A DNA stretch of 5,699 bases from an uncultured Eubacteriales bacterium. GTDB taxonomy: Bacteria; Bacillota; Clostridia; Oscillospirales; Acutalibacteraceae. The notes beneath the pieces are model-generated. The model searched no databases and was not told where the DNA came from. It was given only the letters and a program-made list of their open reading frames with translations. A program made the translations under genes and the position numbers. Below are positions 1 to 5,699 of the stretch, piece by piece. Where the stretch lies: contig ONEU01000103.1 of the NCBI GenBank assembly GCA_900316925.1, positions 1-5,699 on the forward strand, given 5' to 3'. Position 1 is the stretch's first letter; every line of letters starts with the position of its first letter.

Positions 1-43
1 CGCTGTCGTTCGCTTGCGCTCACTCTGTTCGTTTAAGGCGAAA

Positions 44-78
44 CTGCTGTGTCGCTAACATCCGGCACGGCACAGCAG
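44..78. repeat. Inverted repeat, 11-bp stem
   Basis: CTGCTGTGTCG (44-54) pairs with CGGCACAGCAG (68-78), with one G-T wobble and a 13-base loop. The right arm can instead pair with the bases after it: CACAGC at 71-76 with GCTGTG at 80-85, 3-base loop. The two folds exclude each other. No run of T follows, so it is not a plain intrinsic terminator. It could be a protein or relaxase binding site, or an RNA structure at the end of an upstream transcript. I cannot assign a function. Confidence 0.45.
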
Positions 79-99
79 GGCTGTGATGGTTCTACGCCC

Positions 100-140
100 G
101 CCGACACGCCCCTTGACGGGGCGCTTTACGGCTGCTTTTT
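100..140 (+). terminator. Probable rho-independent terminator of an upstream gene
   Basis: An inner stem CGCCCC (107-112) pairs perfectly with GGGGCG (118-123) around a 5-base loop. An outer stem GCCG (100-103) pairs with CGGC (129-132) across a small internal loop. Five T residues at 136-140 follow two bases after the stem and one further C. The T run lies on the + strand side only, so it would stop rightward transcription entering from outside the window, insulating the LRR gene downstream. The asymmetric internal loop makes it weaker than the two terminators near 4450-4550. Confidence 0.5.
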
Positions 141-317
141 CAAAATTTTCAGGTTTCATTTTCTACCAGAGTACCCGTGCCTACTTTCTTTACAGGTGTA
201 GACGAGGATAGAAAGTGGGATGACGGAAGATCAATCATTCGTTGGTACGATGGGAGCGCAGGCTCTGCGCCAGGTGGATGGTTTGCACTTTGTGAGATAA
301 TTTCGTGTTGCTGAAAA

Positions 318-341
318 AACGAAAAATCGTGAAGTTTCGTT
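318..341. promoter_or_regulatory. Operator-like palindrome touching the -35 box
   Basis: AACGAAA (318-324) is the exact reverse complement of TTTCGTT (335-341), with a 10-base spacer. The right arm overlaps the first two bases of the TTGACA box at 340-345, so a dimeric regulator bound here would contact or block the -35 region. A 7-bp palindrome in AT-rich sequence can arise by chance, and no regulator gene is in the window. Confidence 0.25.
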
Positions 342-368
342 GACAATGTAAGAATGGTATGATAGACT
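340..368 (+). promoter_or_regulatory. Sigma-70/SigA-type promoter of the LRR gene
   Basis: A perfect -35 box TTGACA (340-345) is followed by a 17-base spacer and the -10 hexamer TAGACT (363-368), which keeps the important T, A and final T positions. A TG one base upstream of it (360-361) makes an extended -10. The nearby TATGAT at 358-363 resembles the consensus better but would leave only 12 bases of spacer. Transcription would begin near 375, giving a leader of about 30 bases before the ATG at 406. Confidence 0.6.
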
Positions 369-405
369 AATAATAAACAAAAATATTTGTGAATGAGATG
401 TGTTT

Positions 406-2412
406 ATGTCAAAAACTAACAAGCTATATAGCGGACTGTTGGGACTGCTACTATTGACGGTGCTGGGACTGGTCTGCTTTTCCGGCAGCGTCACCGTAAA
501 GGCTGAAGAAATGATAAATGACGGTTATCATTATATGAAGCTGAATGACGGAACGCTGGCGTTCACCGGTTTGAACACCAGGAAGTCCCGTGTGGTCATA
601 CCAAAAACAGTGAATGGCCGTAAGGTAACGGTCGTTGGTGAGTTTGCTTTTGAGGATGACCATGTGGTCACAGAGATTGTTCTTCCCGACACGATCACCT
701 GGATTCAGAATTTTGCATTTTCCTGCTGCACCGAACTGAAAAGTATCAACATACCATCGAGCGTTAAACGGATAGATGAGTGTGCGTTCGAGAAATGCTC
801 CTCTCTTACGGCAATCTCTGTTCCGGATACCGTGGAAACGTTTGGTTACAACCTTTTTTCGGACTGTAGTTCTCTGAAAAGCTTTCGGATCCCGAAGGGT
901 ATGACAGAGATTGAGTCGAAGAGTTTCAGTGGATGCAGCAGTCTTACGAGCATCACAATTCCTGCCACGGTGAAAACAATCCAGGGAGGGGCGTTTGCAG
1001 GCTGTACTTCTATGACAAGCGTCAGCTTTGCAGGTGTACCGCAGACAATGGAATCCGGGATATTTGCTAACTGCACCTCATTGAAAAATGTATCCCTTCC
1101 GGCAGGATTTACAACCATTCCCAACGGCTTTTTCCTGAATTGCAAGAGCCTTGAAGGGATCAACCTTCCGTCTTCGATAAAAACAATCGAACCCTTTGCA
1201 TTTAAGGGGTGTGCGGGGCTGAAAAATATGACGCTCCCGTCCAGCATCGATACGATGGACGAAGCTGTATTTTCAGGCTGTACCTCGCTGAAAACAATAT
1301 CCCTGCCGTCTTCATTAAGGGAAATCAGGAGAAGTGCTTTCAGTGGGTGTGCCTCATTAAAGAGCATCTGGCTTCCGTCCGGCGTTAAATGGATCGGCAA
1401 AGAAGTGTTTTACAATTGCAGTAATCTTTCCACAGTAACTTACACGGGTACCATCCAGTTGATTGATGACGATGCTTTTTACGGTACTCCATGGTACAAT
1501 GGACTACCCGACGGGAATGTCTATTTCGGGAAATCTTACTATCTGTACAAAGGCAGAATGCCGCAGAATACCCGTATTACCATAAAAAACGGCACCGGGG
1601 CTATCTGTGGTAATGCGTTTTCCGGTCAGAGAAATCTTGTTTCTGTCACCCTTCCCGCCAGACTGACGGTGATTGGCAATCAAGCCTTTTATTACTGTTC
1701 AGCGCTTTCTTCGATTAACCTCCCTGACAGCCTTTCGGAGATAGGCCTTTCTGCATTCTCCGGCTGTTCGTCTTTGACGGCGCTGAGTCTTCCTGCAAAT
1801 GTGAATGTCATTGGAGACGGGGCTTTTCGTAGGTGCTCTTCCCTCAGAAAGATCACGCTTTCCGGAAAGCTGACACAGATTCCGGATAATGCCTTTGACA
1901 GTTGTACGAATCTGACAGCTTTAGACCTGCCCCAGAACATTTCCTCTATCGGAACCGGTGCTTTCCGCAACTGCGTTTCGCTCACGAAGATTACGCTTCC
2001 CGGAAAGCTGACGCAGATCCGTAGTGAAGCTTTTTCCGGGTGCAGGTCACTCACTGCGTTGACGCTTCCGGCCGGCGTTACCGAGCTTGGTTACGCACTT
2101 TTTTCCGGCTGTGATCGTCTCACAAGTGTAAGCATTCTTGCAAGAATAACAACTCTGAACGGGGTTTTCAAAGACTGGACGGGGGTAAGAAGCTTTCGTG
2201 TGCCGTCCGGAGTCAAGAGCCTGAACAATACCTTTGAAGGCTGCACCAATCTGACCTCTGTCAGTCTGCCGGAGGGCATCGAAACGGTTGGCGGCTTTAA
2301 GGACTGCAAAAGCCTGAAAAGCATCAGCATTCCTGAGAGTGTGAAGGAGCTCAGCGCAGGTGCTTTTCAAAACTGTACCTCATTGACATCAGTCATCTTT
2401 CTTCCAATCTGA
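406..2412 (+). CDS. Segment 1: signal peptide and first part of the BspA-type LRR array
   Basis: I place the start at ATG 406. The in-frame GTG at 400 has no room for a ribosome binding site, while 406 has a weak purine stretch (GAG at 395-397) eight bases upstream. Residues 1-33 form a signal peptide: Lys-containing N-region, a Leu-rich core, and a likely cleavage after Val-Lys-Ala. Residues about 38-85 are the usual BspA-family entry (DG...LAFTGL..., VVIPKTVNG). From about residue 88, 23-residue units follow with pattern LxxIxLPxxVxxIgxxAFxgCxS, about 23 before the frame ends. Near 1429-1638 one unit carries an insertion with the signature WYNGLPDGNVYFG and YKGRMPQNT, a module seen in other LRR proteins of this kind. 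The frame runs correctly to TSVI, then reads FLPI and stops. That premature end is the first frameshift. On its own the product would be a 668-residue secreted, truncated LRR protein, and it is the only segment with its own promoter and start. Confidence 0.85.
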   Translation: MSKTNKLYSGLLGLLLLTVLGLVCFSGSVTVKAEEMINDGYHYMKLNDGTLAFTGLNTRKSRVVIPKTVNGRKVTVVGEFAFEDDHVVTEIVLPDTITWIQNFAFSCCTELKSINIPSSVKRIDECAFEKCSSLTAISVPDTVETFGYNLFSDCSSLKSFRIPKGMTEIESKSFSGCSSLTSITIPATVKTIQGGAFAGCTSMTSVSFAGVPQTMESGIFANCTSLKNVSLPAGFTTIPNGFFLNCKSLEGINLPSSIKTIEPFAFKGCAGLKNMTLPSSIDTMDEAVFSGCTSLKTISLPSSLREIRRSAFSGCASLKSIWLPSGVKWIGKEVFYNCSNLSTVTYTGTIQLIDDDAFYGTPWYNGLPDGNVYFGKSYYLYKGRMPQNTRITIKNGTGAICGNAFSGQRNLVSVTLPARLTVIGNQAFYYCSALSSINLPDSLSEIGLSAFSGCSSLTALSLPANVNVIGDGAFRRCSSLRKITLSGKLTQIPDNAFDSCTNLTALDLPQNISSIGTGAFRNCVSLTKITLPGKLTQIRSEAFSGCRSLTALTLPAGVTELGYALFSGCDRLTSVSILARITTLNGVFKDWTGVRSFRVPSGVKSLNNTFEGCTNLTSVSLPEGIETVGGFKDCKSLKSISIPESVKELSAGAFQNCTSLTSVIFLPI

Positions 2413-3308
2413 AAGAAATCGTATTCAAAACCTTTATGAACTGCACCAGCCTGCAGTCCATCACGCTGCCTGACAGCATCACAGCCATCGGTAATTATGC
2501 CTTTTCCGGATGCGCCAACCTGAAGAGCCTATTGATACCGGATAATGTAACATCTATCGGGAGCGGTATTGTATCCGGTTGTATGAATCTGACAGAGATC
2601 AGGCTGCCTCTCTCCGTTACCGAGATCCGCAGCGGTGCCTTTAGTGACAGTGAAAAGATGCAAAGGATCCTTGTCAGCAGCAGCCATCCGACACTTACCT
2701 CCATTGACGGGGTGCTCTATGATAAGAAGATGACCCGTGTGATTTGCTTCCCGGCGGGAAAAACCGGGGTGTTTACGGTTCCGGAAGGCGTCAAGGCGAT
2801 TCCTGTGTCCTCCTTTAAGGGCAGCAAGCACATTACTAAGGTCATCGTCCCCGGAAGTGTGAAAACAATCGGTGTATCAGCCTTTAATGGTTGTACCTCC
2901 CTGAAAGAGGTTGCTATTGCTGATGGTGTCCAAACGCTGTGTGCGTTCTCATTTTCGGATTGTACCGCTCTCACCGATGTGGTATTGCCCTCCAGCGTAA
3001 AGAGAATAGGTTATGGCGTTTTCCAGAATTGCAAAAGTCTGAAAAGAATCATCCTTCCGGAGGGACTCACGGATGCGGAACAGAATTTGTTTAAGGGCTG
3101 CTCGAGTCTCAGTTATGTGCAGCTTCCGGAATCAATAAAAGTCATCCACAGCATGACTTTTGCTGACTGTAAAGCGTTGAAAAGCATTTATATCCCGTCA
3201 AAGGTGTTCATTATCAGTGCCTCCTCTTTTGACGGATGCACCGGACTGACCCTGATAGGTCCAAAAGGCGGCAGGGCAGAAATCTTTTCCAGAAACAGAT
3301 TTCCTTTC
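595..3308 (+). repeat. BspA/TpLRR-type leucine-rich repeat array, about 35 units of 23 residues
   Basis: The unit is 23 residues (69 nt): LxSIxLPxxVxxIGxxAFxGCxS. The LP (or IP) pair, the AF and the Cys are the most regular positions. I count roughly 34-36 units, including two that carry insertions (about 1429-1638 and 2640-2825). Three shortened units of 21-22 residues lie at about 2119-2313. Most units have diverged at the DNA level, but a pair 138 bases apart (1851-1883 and 1989-2021, both encoding an ITLxGKLTQI core) remains very similar, which indicates a more recent two-unit duplication. Confidence 0.85.
2395..2402 (+). other. Frameshift site 1 (one base missing)
   Basis: Up to the ATC codon at 2395-2397 the correct frame is that of segment 1 (NCTSLTSVI). 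From the CTT at 2397-2399 onward the correct frame is that of segment 2 (LSSNLKEIVFKTFMNCTSL). The two parts share base 2397, so one base is missing. Restoring a C or a T in the CTTTCT run at 2397-2402 gives a normal 23-residue LRR unit. The run is not an X-XXY-YYZ slippery heptamer in the incoming frame. Confidence 0.8.
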
Positions 3309-3353
3309 TCGGCGGTGGAGCGTCATATAACCAATACTCCACGCTTTCGGTGA
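2436..3353 (+). CDS. Segment 2: continuation and end of the LRR array (frameshifted fragment)
   Basis: LRR coding sequence in this frame begins at about 2397, upstream of the first ATG at 2436. That ATG sits in the middle of a repeat unit (FMNCTSL) and has no Shine-Dalgarno, so it is not a natural start. The segment holds roughly ten 23-residue units. One carries a long insertion (about 2640-2825) with the TSIDGVLYDKK / VICFPAGK / FTVPEGVKAI signature common in BspA-like proteins. The array closes with a capping unit ending SRNRFPF at about 3308. The last 14 codons, from 3309 to the TGA at 3351-3353, are out of frame with the intended protein and resemble nothing in the family. Alone it would be a leaderless LRR fragment of 305 residues; I judge it untranslated, or translated only if the upstream break is bypassed. 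Confidence 0.7.
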   Translation: MNCTSLQSITLPDSITAIGNYAFSGCANLKSLLIPDNVTSIGSGIVSGCMNLTEIRLPLSVTEIRSGAFSDSEKMQRILVSSSHPTLTSIDGVLYDKKMTRVICFPAGKTGVFTVPEGVKAIPVSSFKGSKHITKVIVPGSVKTIGVSAFNGCTSLKEVAIADGVQTLCAFSFSDCTALTDVVLPSSVKRIGYGVFQNCKSLKRIILPEGLTDAEQNLFKGCSSLSYVQLPESIKVIHSMTFADCKALKSIYIPSKVFIISASSFDGCTGLTLIGPKGGRAEIFSRNRFPFSAVERHITNTPRFR

Positions 3354-4435
3354 ACAGTCTGTTTTCCGGCGGCTCCGTGAAGGTGAACTGTCAGGCAACA
3401 AACGGGAAATCCCCTGCATTTGCGGTGTATTACAAGCAGCTAAAGCAGAACGGCTGGACAGTTGTCCAGGATTACAGCACCAATAAAACCGTGACCATCA
3501 CCCCCCGGACAATCACCGATTATGCCGTAAAGGTCAAAGCCAGGGATGCCGACGGAACGGTCTCAGAAAAGTATCTGCATTTCAGTGTCATCAAGAAGCT
3601 GGTTAACCAGTCTGAGATTTCTGCGGCGGAAATCAGACTGGGTTCCTCCGTGGATGTGACCTGCAAGGCATCTTTCGGAAAAGCCCCCTATTCCTATGCG
3701 GTCTACTACAAGCAGGAAACACAGGAAAAATGGACCCGCCTGCAGGACTATTCCACCAGGAATGTTGTCAAGGTCACACCGAAGGCTGCCAAAAAGTACC
3801 GTATACGGGTGGAGGTCAAGGATGCACTTGGCAGTACGGCGGAGAAGGAATTAAGCGTGAATGTTCTCGAGGACTTTGTGAACTGTTCTTCTCTCCAGAA
3901 ATCCGAGGCGTATGTGAAAACGGATGTGCGCGTCACCCTCGTTTCTGTACGCGGCAAGGGCAGCGTGCAATATGCGCTGTATCTCAAGAAAGCAAGCGAG
4001 ACCAAATGGAAGTGTCTGCAAAACTATTCCAACCAGTCGTATACTTATGTCAACATCGCGTCTGCGGGTGATTACACGGTCAGAGTAAAAGCAAAGGATG
4101 GGAGCGGACGGATCGCTGTAAAGGATCTGACGCTGACGATTCTGCCCCTGCCCTTTGAAAATTGCTCCAGTATCAGAACACCGCAGATCATTTGCGGAGA
4201 AACAGCGGTGGTTGACTGTAATGCTGTCGGCGACGAGAGTTCTATGCCGTACCAGTTCGCCGTATTTTACAGAAGACAGGGAAATACATCCTGGACCTGC
4301 ATCCAAAGCTACAAAGCCAATCAAACGGTGACATTCAGCCCCACAGAATCGGGTGATTATGTGGTGAGGGTGAAGTGCAAGGATGCAAGGAATCTCGTTT
4401 CTGACAAGGATTTATATCTTGCCGTTACCCGGTAA
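3236..4435 (+). CDS. Segment 3: four tandem Ig-like / triple-tyrosine-type repeats (frameshifted fragment)
   Basis: The open frame has an ATG at 3236, but about its first 24 codons overlap the LRR cap in another frame and are spurious. Genuine protein starts near 3308 (LGGGASYNQYSTLS). GTG at 3350 is the next possible start, overlapping the TGA of segment 2, with no clear ribosome binding site. The content is four modules of about 92 residues, each with a VxVxCxA-like strand, a Y-A-V-Y-Y-K core strand, a W-T-x-x-Q-x-Y-S turn and a final D-Y-x-V-x-V-K-x-K-D strand. This pattern matches modules annotated as triple-tyrosine (Y_Y_Y-like) or Ig-like domains in secreted clostridial proteins; I assign it by recollection of the pattern, not a search. 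These modules are probably beta-sandwich spacers or binding domains that follow the LRR array. Translation ends at TAA 4433-4435 without a sortase or membrane anchor. Confidence 0.72.
   Translation: MHRTDPDRSKRRQGRNLFQKQISFLGGGASYNQYSTLSVNSLFSGGSVKVNCQATNGKSPAFAVYYKQLKQNGWTVVQDYSTNKTVTITPRTITDYAVKVKARDADGTVSEKYLHFSVIKKLVNQSEISAAEIRLGSSVDVTCKASFGKAPYSYAVYYKQETQEKWTRLQDYSTRNVVKVTPKAAKKYRIRVEVKDALGSTAEKELSVNVLEDFVNCSSLQKSEAYVKTDVRVTLVSVRGKGSVQYALYLKKASETKWKCLQNYSNQSYTYVNIASAGDYTVRVKAKDGSGRIAVKDLTLTILPLPFENCSSIRTPQIICGETAVVDCNAVGDESSMPYQFAVFYRRQGNTSWTCIQSYKANQTVTFSPTESGDYVVRVKCKDARNLVSDKDLYLAVTR
3303..3310 (+). other. Frameshift site 2 (one base missing)
   Basis: The frame of segment 2 is correct to TTC at 3306-3308 (NRFPF). 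The frame of segment 3 is correct from CTC at 3308-3310 (LGGGASYNQ). The parts share base 3308, so one base is missing. The run is CTTTCT (3304-3309); restoring one T gives CCT TTT CTC GGC (PFLG). The direction and hexamer are the same as at site 1. Confidence 0.78.
3335..4432 (+). repeat. Four tandem modules of about 92 residues
   Basis: Approximate module borders are 3335-3598, 3599-3874, 3875-4153 and 4154-4432. Modules 2-4 each open with a short linker of the form [L/F]xNxS (LVNQS, FVNCS, FENCS). Each contains an aromatic core strand (FAVYYK, YAVYYK, YALYLK, FAVFYR), then a Trp and a Q-x-Y segment (QDYS, QDYS, QNYS, QSYK). The modules differ clearly in DNA sequence, so the duplication is not recent. 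The last module is unusually rich in Cys (five, against one, one and two in the others). Confidence 0.78.
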
Positions 4436-4443
4436 TCCTTTTT

Positions 4444-4487
4444 CGGGCACAGCTTCTGATACATGGAAGCGGTGCCCGTTCTTTTTT
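4444..4487 (+). terminator. Rho-independent terminator of the LRR gene
   Basis: CGGGCAC (4444-4450) pairs with GTGCCCG (4472-4478). After one A-G mismatch the stem continues as GCTTC (4452-4456) with GAAGC (4466-4470), closed by a 9-base loop. TTCTTTTTT follows at 4479-4487. It begins nine bases after the stop codon of the large gene and is oriented correctly for it. Confidence 0.88.
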
Positions 4488-4504
4488 CGGATCTATTATC
4501 GGCA

Positions 4505-4547
4505 GAAAAAGCCGGCACCGCTGCAGGAAACCATACAGCGGTGCCGG
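4505..4547 (-). terminator. Rho-independent terminator of the minus-strand metY-like gene
   Basis: A perfect 12-bp stem joins 4512-4523 (CCGGCACCGCTG) and 4536-4547, with a 12-base loop. Read on the minus strand it is followed at once by C and five T residues (the A run at 4506-4510). It lies 27 bases past the TAA of the minus-strand gene. With the terminator at 4444-4487 it forms a back-to-back pair that isolates the two convergent genes. Confidence 0.9.
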
Positions 4548-4573
4548 GGAAAGAAATATTGGGGAGTAAAGAG

Positions 4574-5699
4574 TTAAGACAGTGCCTGGAAACCGTTTTC
4601 CAGATCGGCAAGGATATCGTCGATGTGTTCCGTGCCGATGGAGAGACGGATGGTGTTGGGCTTGATGCCCTGATCGAGCAGCTCTTCTGCGGAGAGCTGG
4701 GAATGGGTGGTGGAAGCCGGATGGATGACGAGACTCTTGACATCTGCGACATTTGCCAGCAGGGAGAAGATTTTCAGGTTGTCGATGAACTTCCATGCTT
4801 CTTCCTGACCGCCCTTGATATCAAAGGTAAAGATCGAACCGCCGCCGTTGGGGAAGTACTTCTGATAGAGAGCATTGTCGGGATGATCGGGCAGGGAAGG
4901 ATGGTTGACCTTCTCTACCAGCGGGTGACGGCTGAGATATTCCACGACCTTCTTGGTGTTTTCGGCGTGTCTGTCCAGACGGAGGGAGAGTGTCTCCACG
5001 CCCTGCAGAAGCAGGAAAGCATTGAACGGAGAGATGGTGGCGCCGGTATCACGCAGGAGAATGGCTCTGATATAGGTCACGAAAGCAGCGGGACCCACGA
5101 CATCATAGAAGGAAACACCGTGATAGCTGGGGTTCGGAGCGGCGATGTTCGGATACTTGCCGCTTGCCTTCCAGTTGAATTTGCCGGACTCTACGATAAT
5201 GCCGCCCAGTGTGGTACCGTGACCGCCGATGAACTTGGTAGCGGAATGTACCACGATATCGGCACCGTGTTCAATCGGTCTGATCAGATAGGGGGTACCG
5301 AAGGTGTTGTCCACCACAACGGGCAGACCGTGCTTGTGAGCGATCTCTGCAATAGCGTCAATATCGGGGATATCACTGTTGGGATTGCCGAGGGTCTCCA
5401 GATAGACGGCGCGGGTATTTTCCTGAATGGCATTCTCAACGGCTGAAAGATCATGGGCGTCCACAAAGGTGGTTTCAATGCCGTACTGGGGCAGGGTGTG
5501 GGCAAGAAGGTTATAGCTGCCGCCGTAGATGGTCTTCTGTGCTACTATGTGACCGCCGTCTGCAGCCAGCGCTTCTATAGTATAGGTAATGGCTGCTGCT
5601 CCGGATGCAAGCGCAAGTGCTGCGCTGCCGCCTTCAAGAGCTGCCAGCCTCTCCTCCAGCACACCCTGGGTGGAGTTGGTCAGTCTGCCGTAGATGTTA
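4574..5699 (-). CDS. metY: O-acetylhomoserine sulfhydrylase (O-acetylhomoserine aminocarboxypropyltransferase), 5' truncated
   Basis: This PLP enzyme of the Cys/Met metabolism family makes homocysteine from O-acetylhomoserine and sulfide, in the cytoplasm. The frame stays open to the window edge: beyond the GTG at 5660-5662 it reads NIYGRLTNSTQG, so 374 residues are visible and roughly 50-60 N-terminal ones are missing (the family is about 425-430). Visible landmarks are the YxR pair near 5684-5692, which in this fold contacts the PLP phosphate of the partner subunit; IYGGSYNLLAHTLPQYGI, typical of this subfamily; DNTFGTPYL with the PLP-ring Asp; and SATKFIGGHG with the PLP-binding Lys encoded at 5234-5236. 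The C-terminal motif IHPASTTHSQLS and the end IRLSIGTEHIDDILADLE are also typical. The YNLLAHTLPQYGI motif and the long mid region favour MetY over MetB (cystathionine gamma-synthase), but substrate is not proven by sequence. It looks intact, is convergent with the LRR gene, and its promoter lies outside the window. Confidence 0.93.
   Translation of the reverse strand, partial: NIYGRLTNSTQGVLEERLAALEGGSAALALASGAAAITYTIEALAADGGHIVAQKTIYGGSYNLLAHTLPQYGIETTFVDAHDLSAVENAIQENTRAVYLETLGNPNSDIPDIDAIAEIAHKHGLPVVVDNTFGTPYLIRPIEHGADIVVHSATKFIGGHGTTLGGIIVESGKFNWKASGKYPNIAAPNPSYHGVSFYDVVGPAAFVTYIRAILLRDTGATISPFNAFLLLQGVETLSLRLDRHAENTKKVVEYLSRHPLVEKVNHPSLPDHPDNALYQKYFPNGGGSIFTFDIKGGQEEAWKFIDNLKIFSLLANVADVKSLVIHPASTTHSQLSAEELLDQGIKPNTIRLSIGTEHIDDILADLENGFQALS

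Larger units (their letters stand above)
1..339. other. Gene-free left flank
   Basis: No reading frame here has a credible start, ribosome binding site and protein-like composition together. The first 140 bases are GC-rich and full of inverted repeats (44-78, 71-85, 100-132). The rest is AT-richer, with a small perfect hairpin at 256-270 (GCGCAG, 3-base loop, CTGCGC). A stretch open on the + strand from 117 to 314 lacks an initiation codon. A minus-strand frame at 149-346 would need a TTG start with no Shine-Dalgarno. The left end may be the trailing edge or 3' untranslated region of a gene or mobile element outside the window; that is inference only. Confidence 0.6.
406..4435 (+). pseudogene. 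Secreted BspA-type LRR protein gene with C-terminal Ig-like repeats, split by two frameshifts
   Basis: This is the whole locus read as one gene. Three consecutive open segments occupy all three + frames and encode successive parts of one continuous repeat protein. The last repeat of segment one is completed in the frame of segment two, and the C-terminal cap of the LRR array joins directly onto the third segment. Each joint needs one extra base (near 2397 and near 3307). Adding two bases makes 4,032 nt, exactly 1,344 codons including the stop. The rebuilt product has a signal peptide (1-33), an LRR array (about 64-968) and four modules of about 92 residues to the C-terminus. There is no LPxTG motif or C-terminal membrane helix, so it is presumably secreted or held non-covalently. 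BspA-family LRR proteins are known for adhesion and host or matrix interaction; the ligand here is unknown. Alternatives are sequencing or assembly indels, or recoding. No ribosome binding site supports separate translation of segments two and three. Confidence 0.8.

Noticed and set aside
117..314. Plus-strand open stretch ending at TGA 312-314 with a somewhat protein-like, Trp/Asp-containing translation
   Set aside because: It has no ATG, GTG or TTG start with a ribosome binding site and begins inside the terminator hairpin. It could be a remnant of a gene end, but nothing supports that.
149..346. Minus-strand 65-codon open frame in the left flank
   Set aside because: It needs a TTG start with no ribosome binding site, overlaps the LRR gene's -35 region on the other strand, and shows no domain or signal pattern.
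358..363. TATGAT as the -10 box
   Set aside because: It would leave only a 12-base spacer from TTGACA; TAGACT at 363-368 gives 17 bases and an extended TG.
846..1400. Minus-strand open frames antisense to the LRR array (also 1692-2054 and 2047-2370)
   Set aside because: They are shadows produced by the 69-base periodicity of the LRR coding strand and look like mirrored repeats with no start signals.
595..3308. The regular 69-base period considered as a CRISPR or other DNA-level repeat array
   Set aside because: The period is whole codons of a diverged LRR unit with conserved amino acids and variable DNA; there are no constant repeats separated by unique spacers.
3730..4071. Plus-strand 113-codon frame within the Ig-like repeats
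   Set aside because: It is an out-of-frame shadow of the third segment; the repeated YxVYYK / DYxVxVK pattern exists only in the main frame.
4463..5446. Long + strand open frame (about 327 codons) antisense to the metY-like gene
   Set aside because: It lies opposite a strongly conserved PLP enzyme and resembles no protein family I recognise. It crosses the minus-strand terminator hairpin and has no promoter or Shine-Dalgarno.

Overview
The window looks like a chromosomal segment from a gut-type Clostridia (Bacillota). The domain pairing in the large gene, a BspA-type leucine-rich-repeat (LRR) array followed by tyrosine-rich Ig-like repeats, together with roughly even base composition, suggests Ruminococcaceae/Oscillospiraceae. 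That placement is inference; no rRNA or taxonomic marker is present.

Layout. Bases 1-339 hold no convincing gene. They contain a strong inverted repeat (44-78), a terminator-like hairpin (100-140) for something transcribed rightward from outside the window, and a small palindrome (318-341) abutting a promoter (340-368). From 406 to 4435 on the + strand lies one large secreted-protein gene: signal peptide, about 35 units of a 23-residue BspA/TpLRR-type repeat, then four copies of a module of about 92 residues. It is split over three reading frames: 406-2412, 2436-3353 and 3236-4435. Each break behaves as one missing base, near 2397 and near 3307, both inside a CTTTCT hexamer. Restoring both bases gives an uninterrupted protein of 1,343 residues with the repeat rhythm intact across both joints. 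It is therefore a recently broken gene, a gene with sequence errors, or (less likely) a gene read by recoding.

The LRR gene ends at a strong terminator (4444-4487). A second hairpin (4505-4547) points the other way and serves the convergent minus-strand gene 4574-5699. That gene is a 5'-truncated O-acetylhomoserine sulfhydrylase (MetY family), a PLP enzyme of methionine/homocysteine synthesis.

The two genes are convergent with separate terminators and show no functional link: one is a surface or secreted interaction protein, the other a housekeeping sulfur-assimilation enzyme. I found no CRISPR array, tRNA, rRNA, transposase or defence system. The points most worth a second look are the paired frameshifts and the structured left flank.
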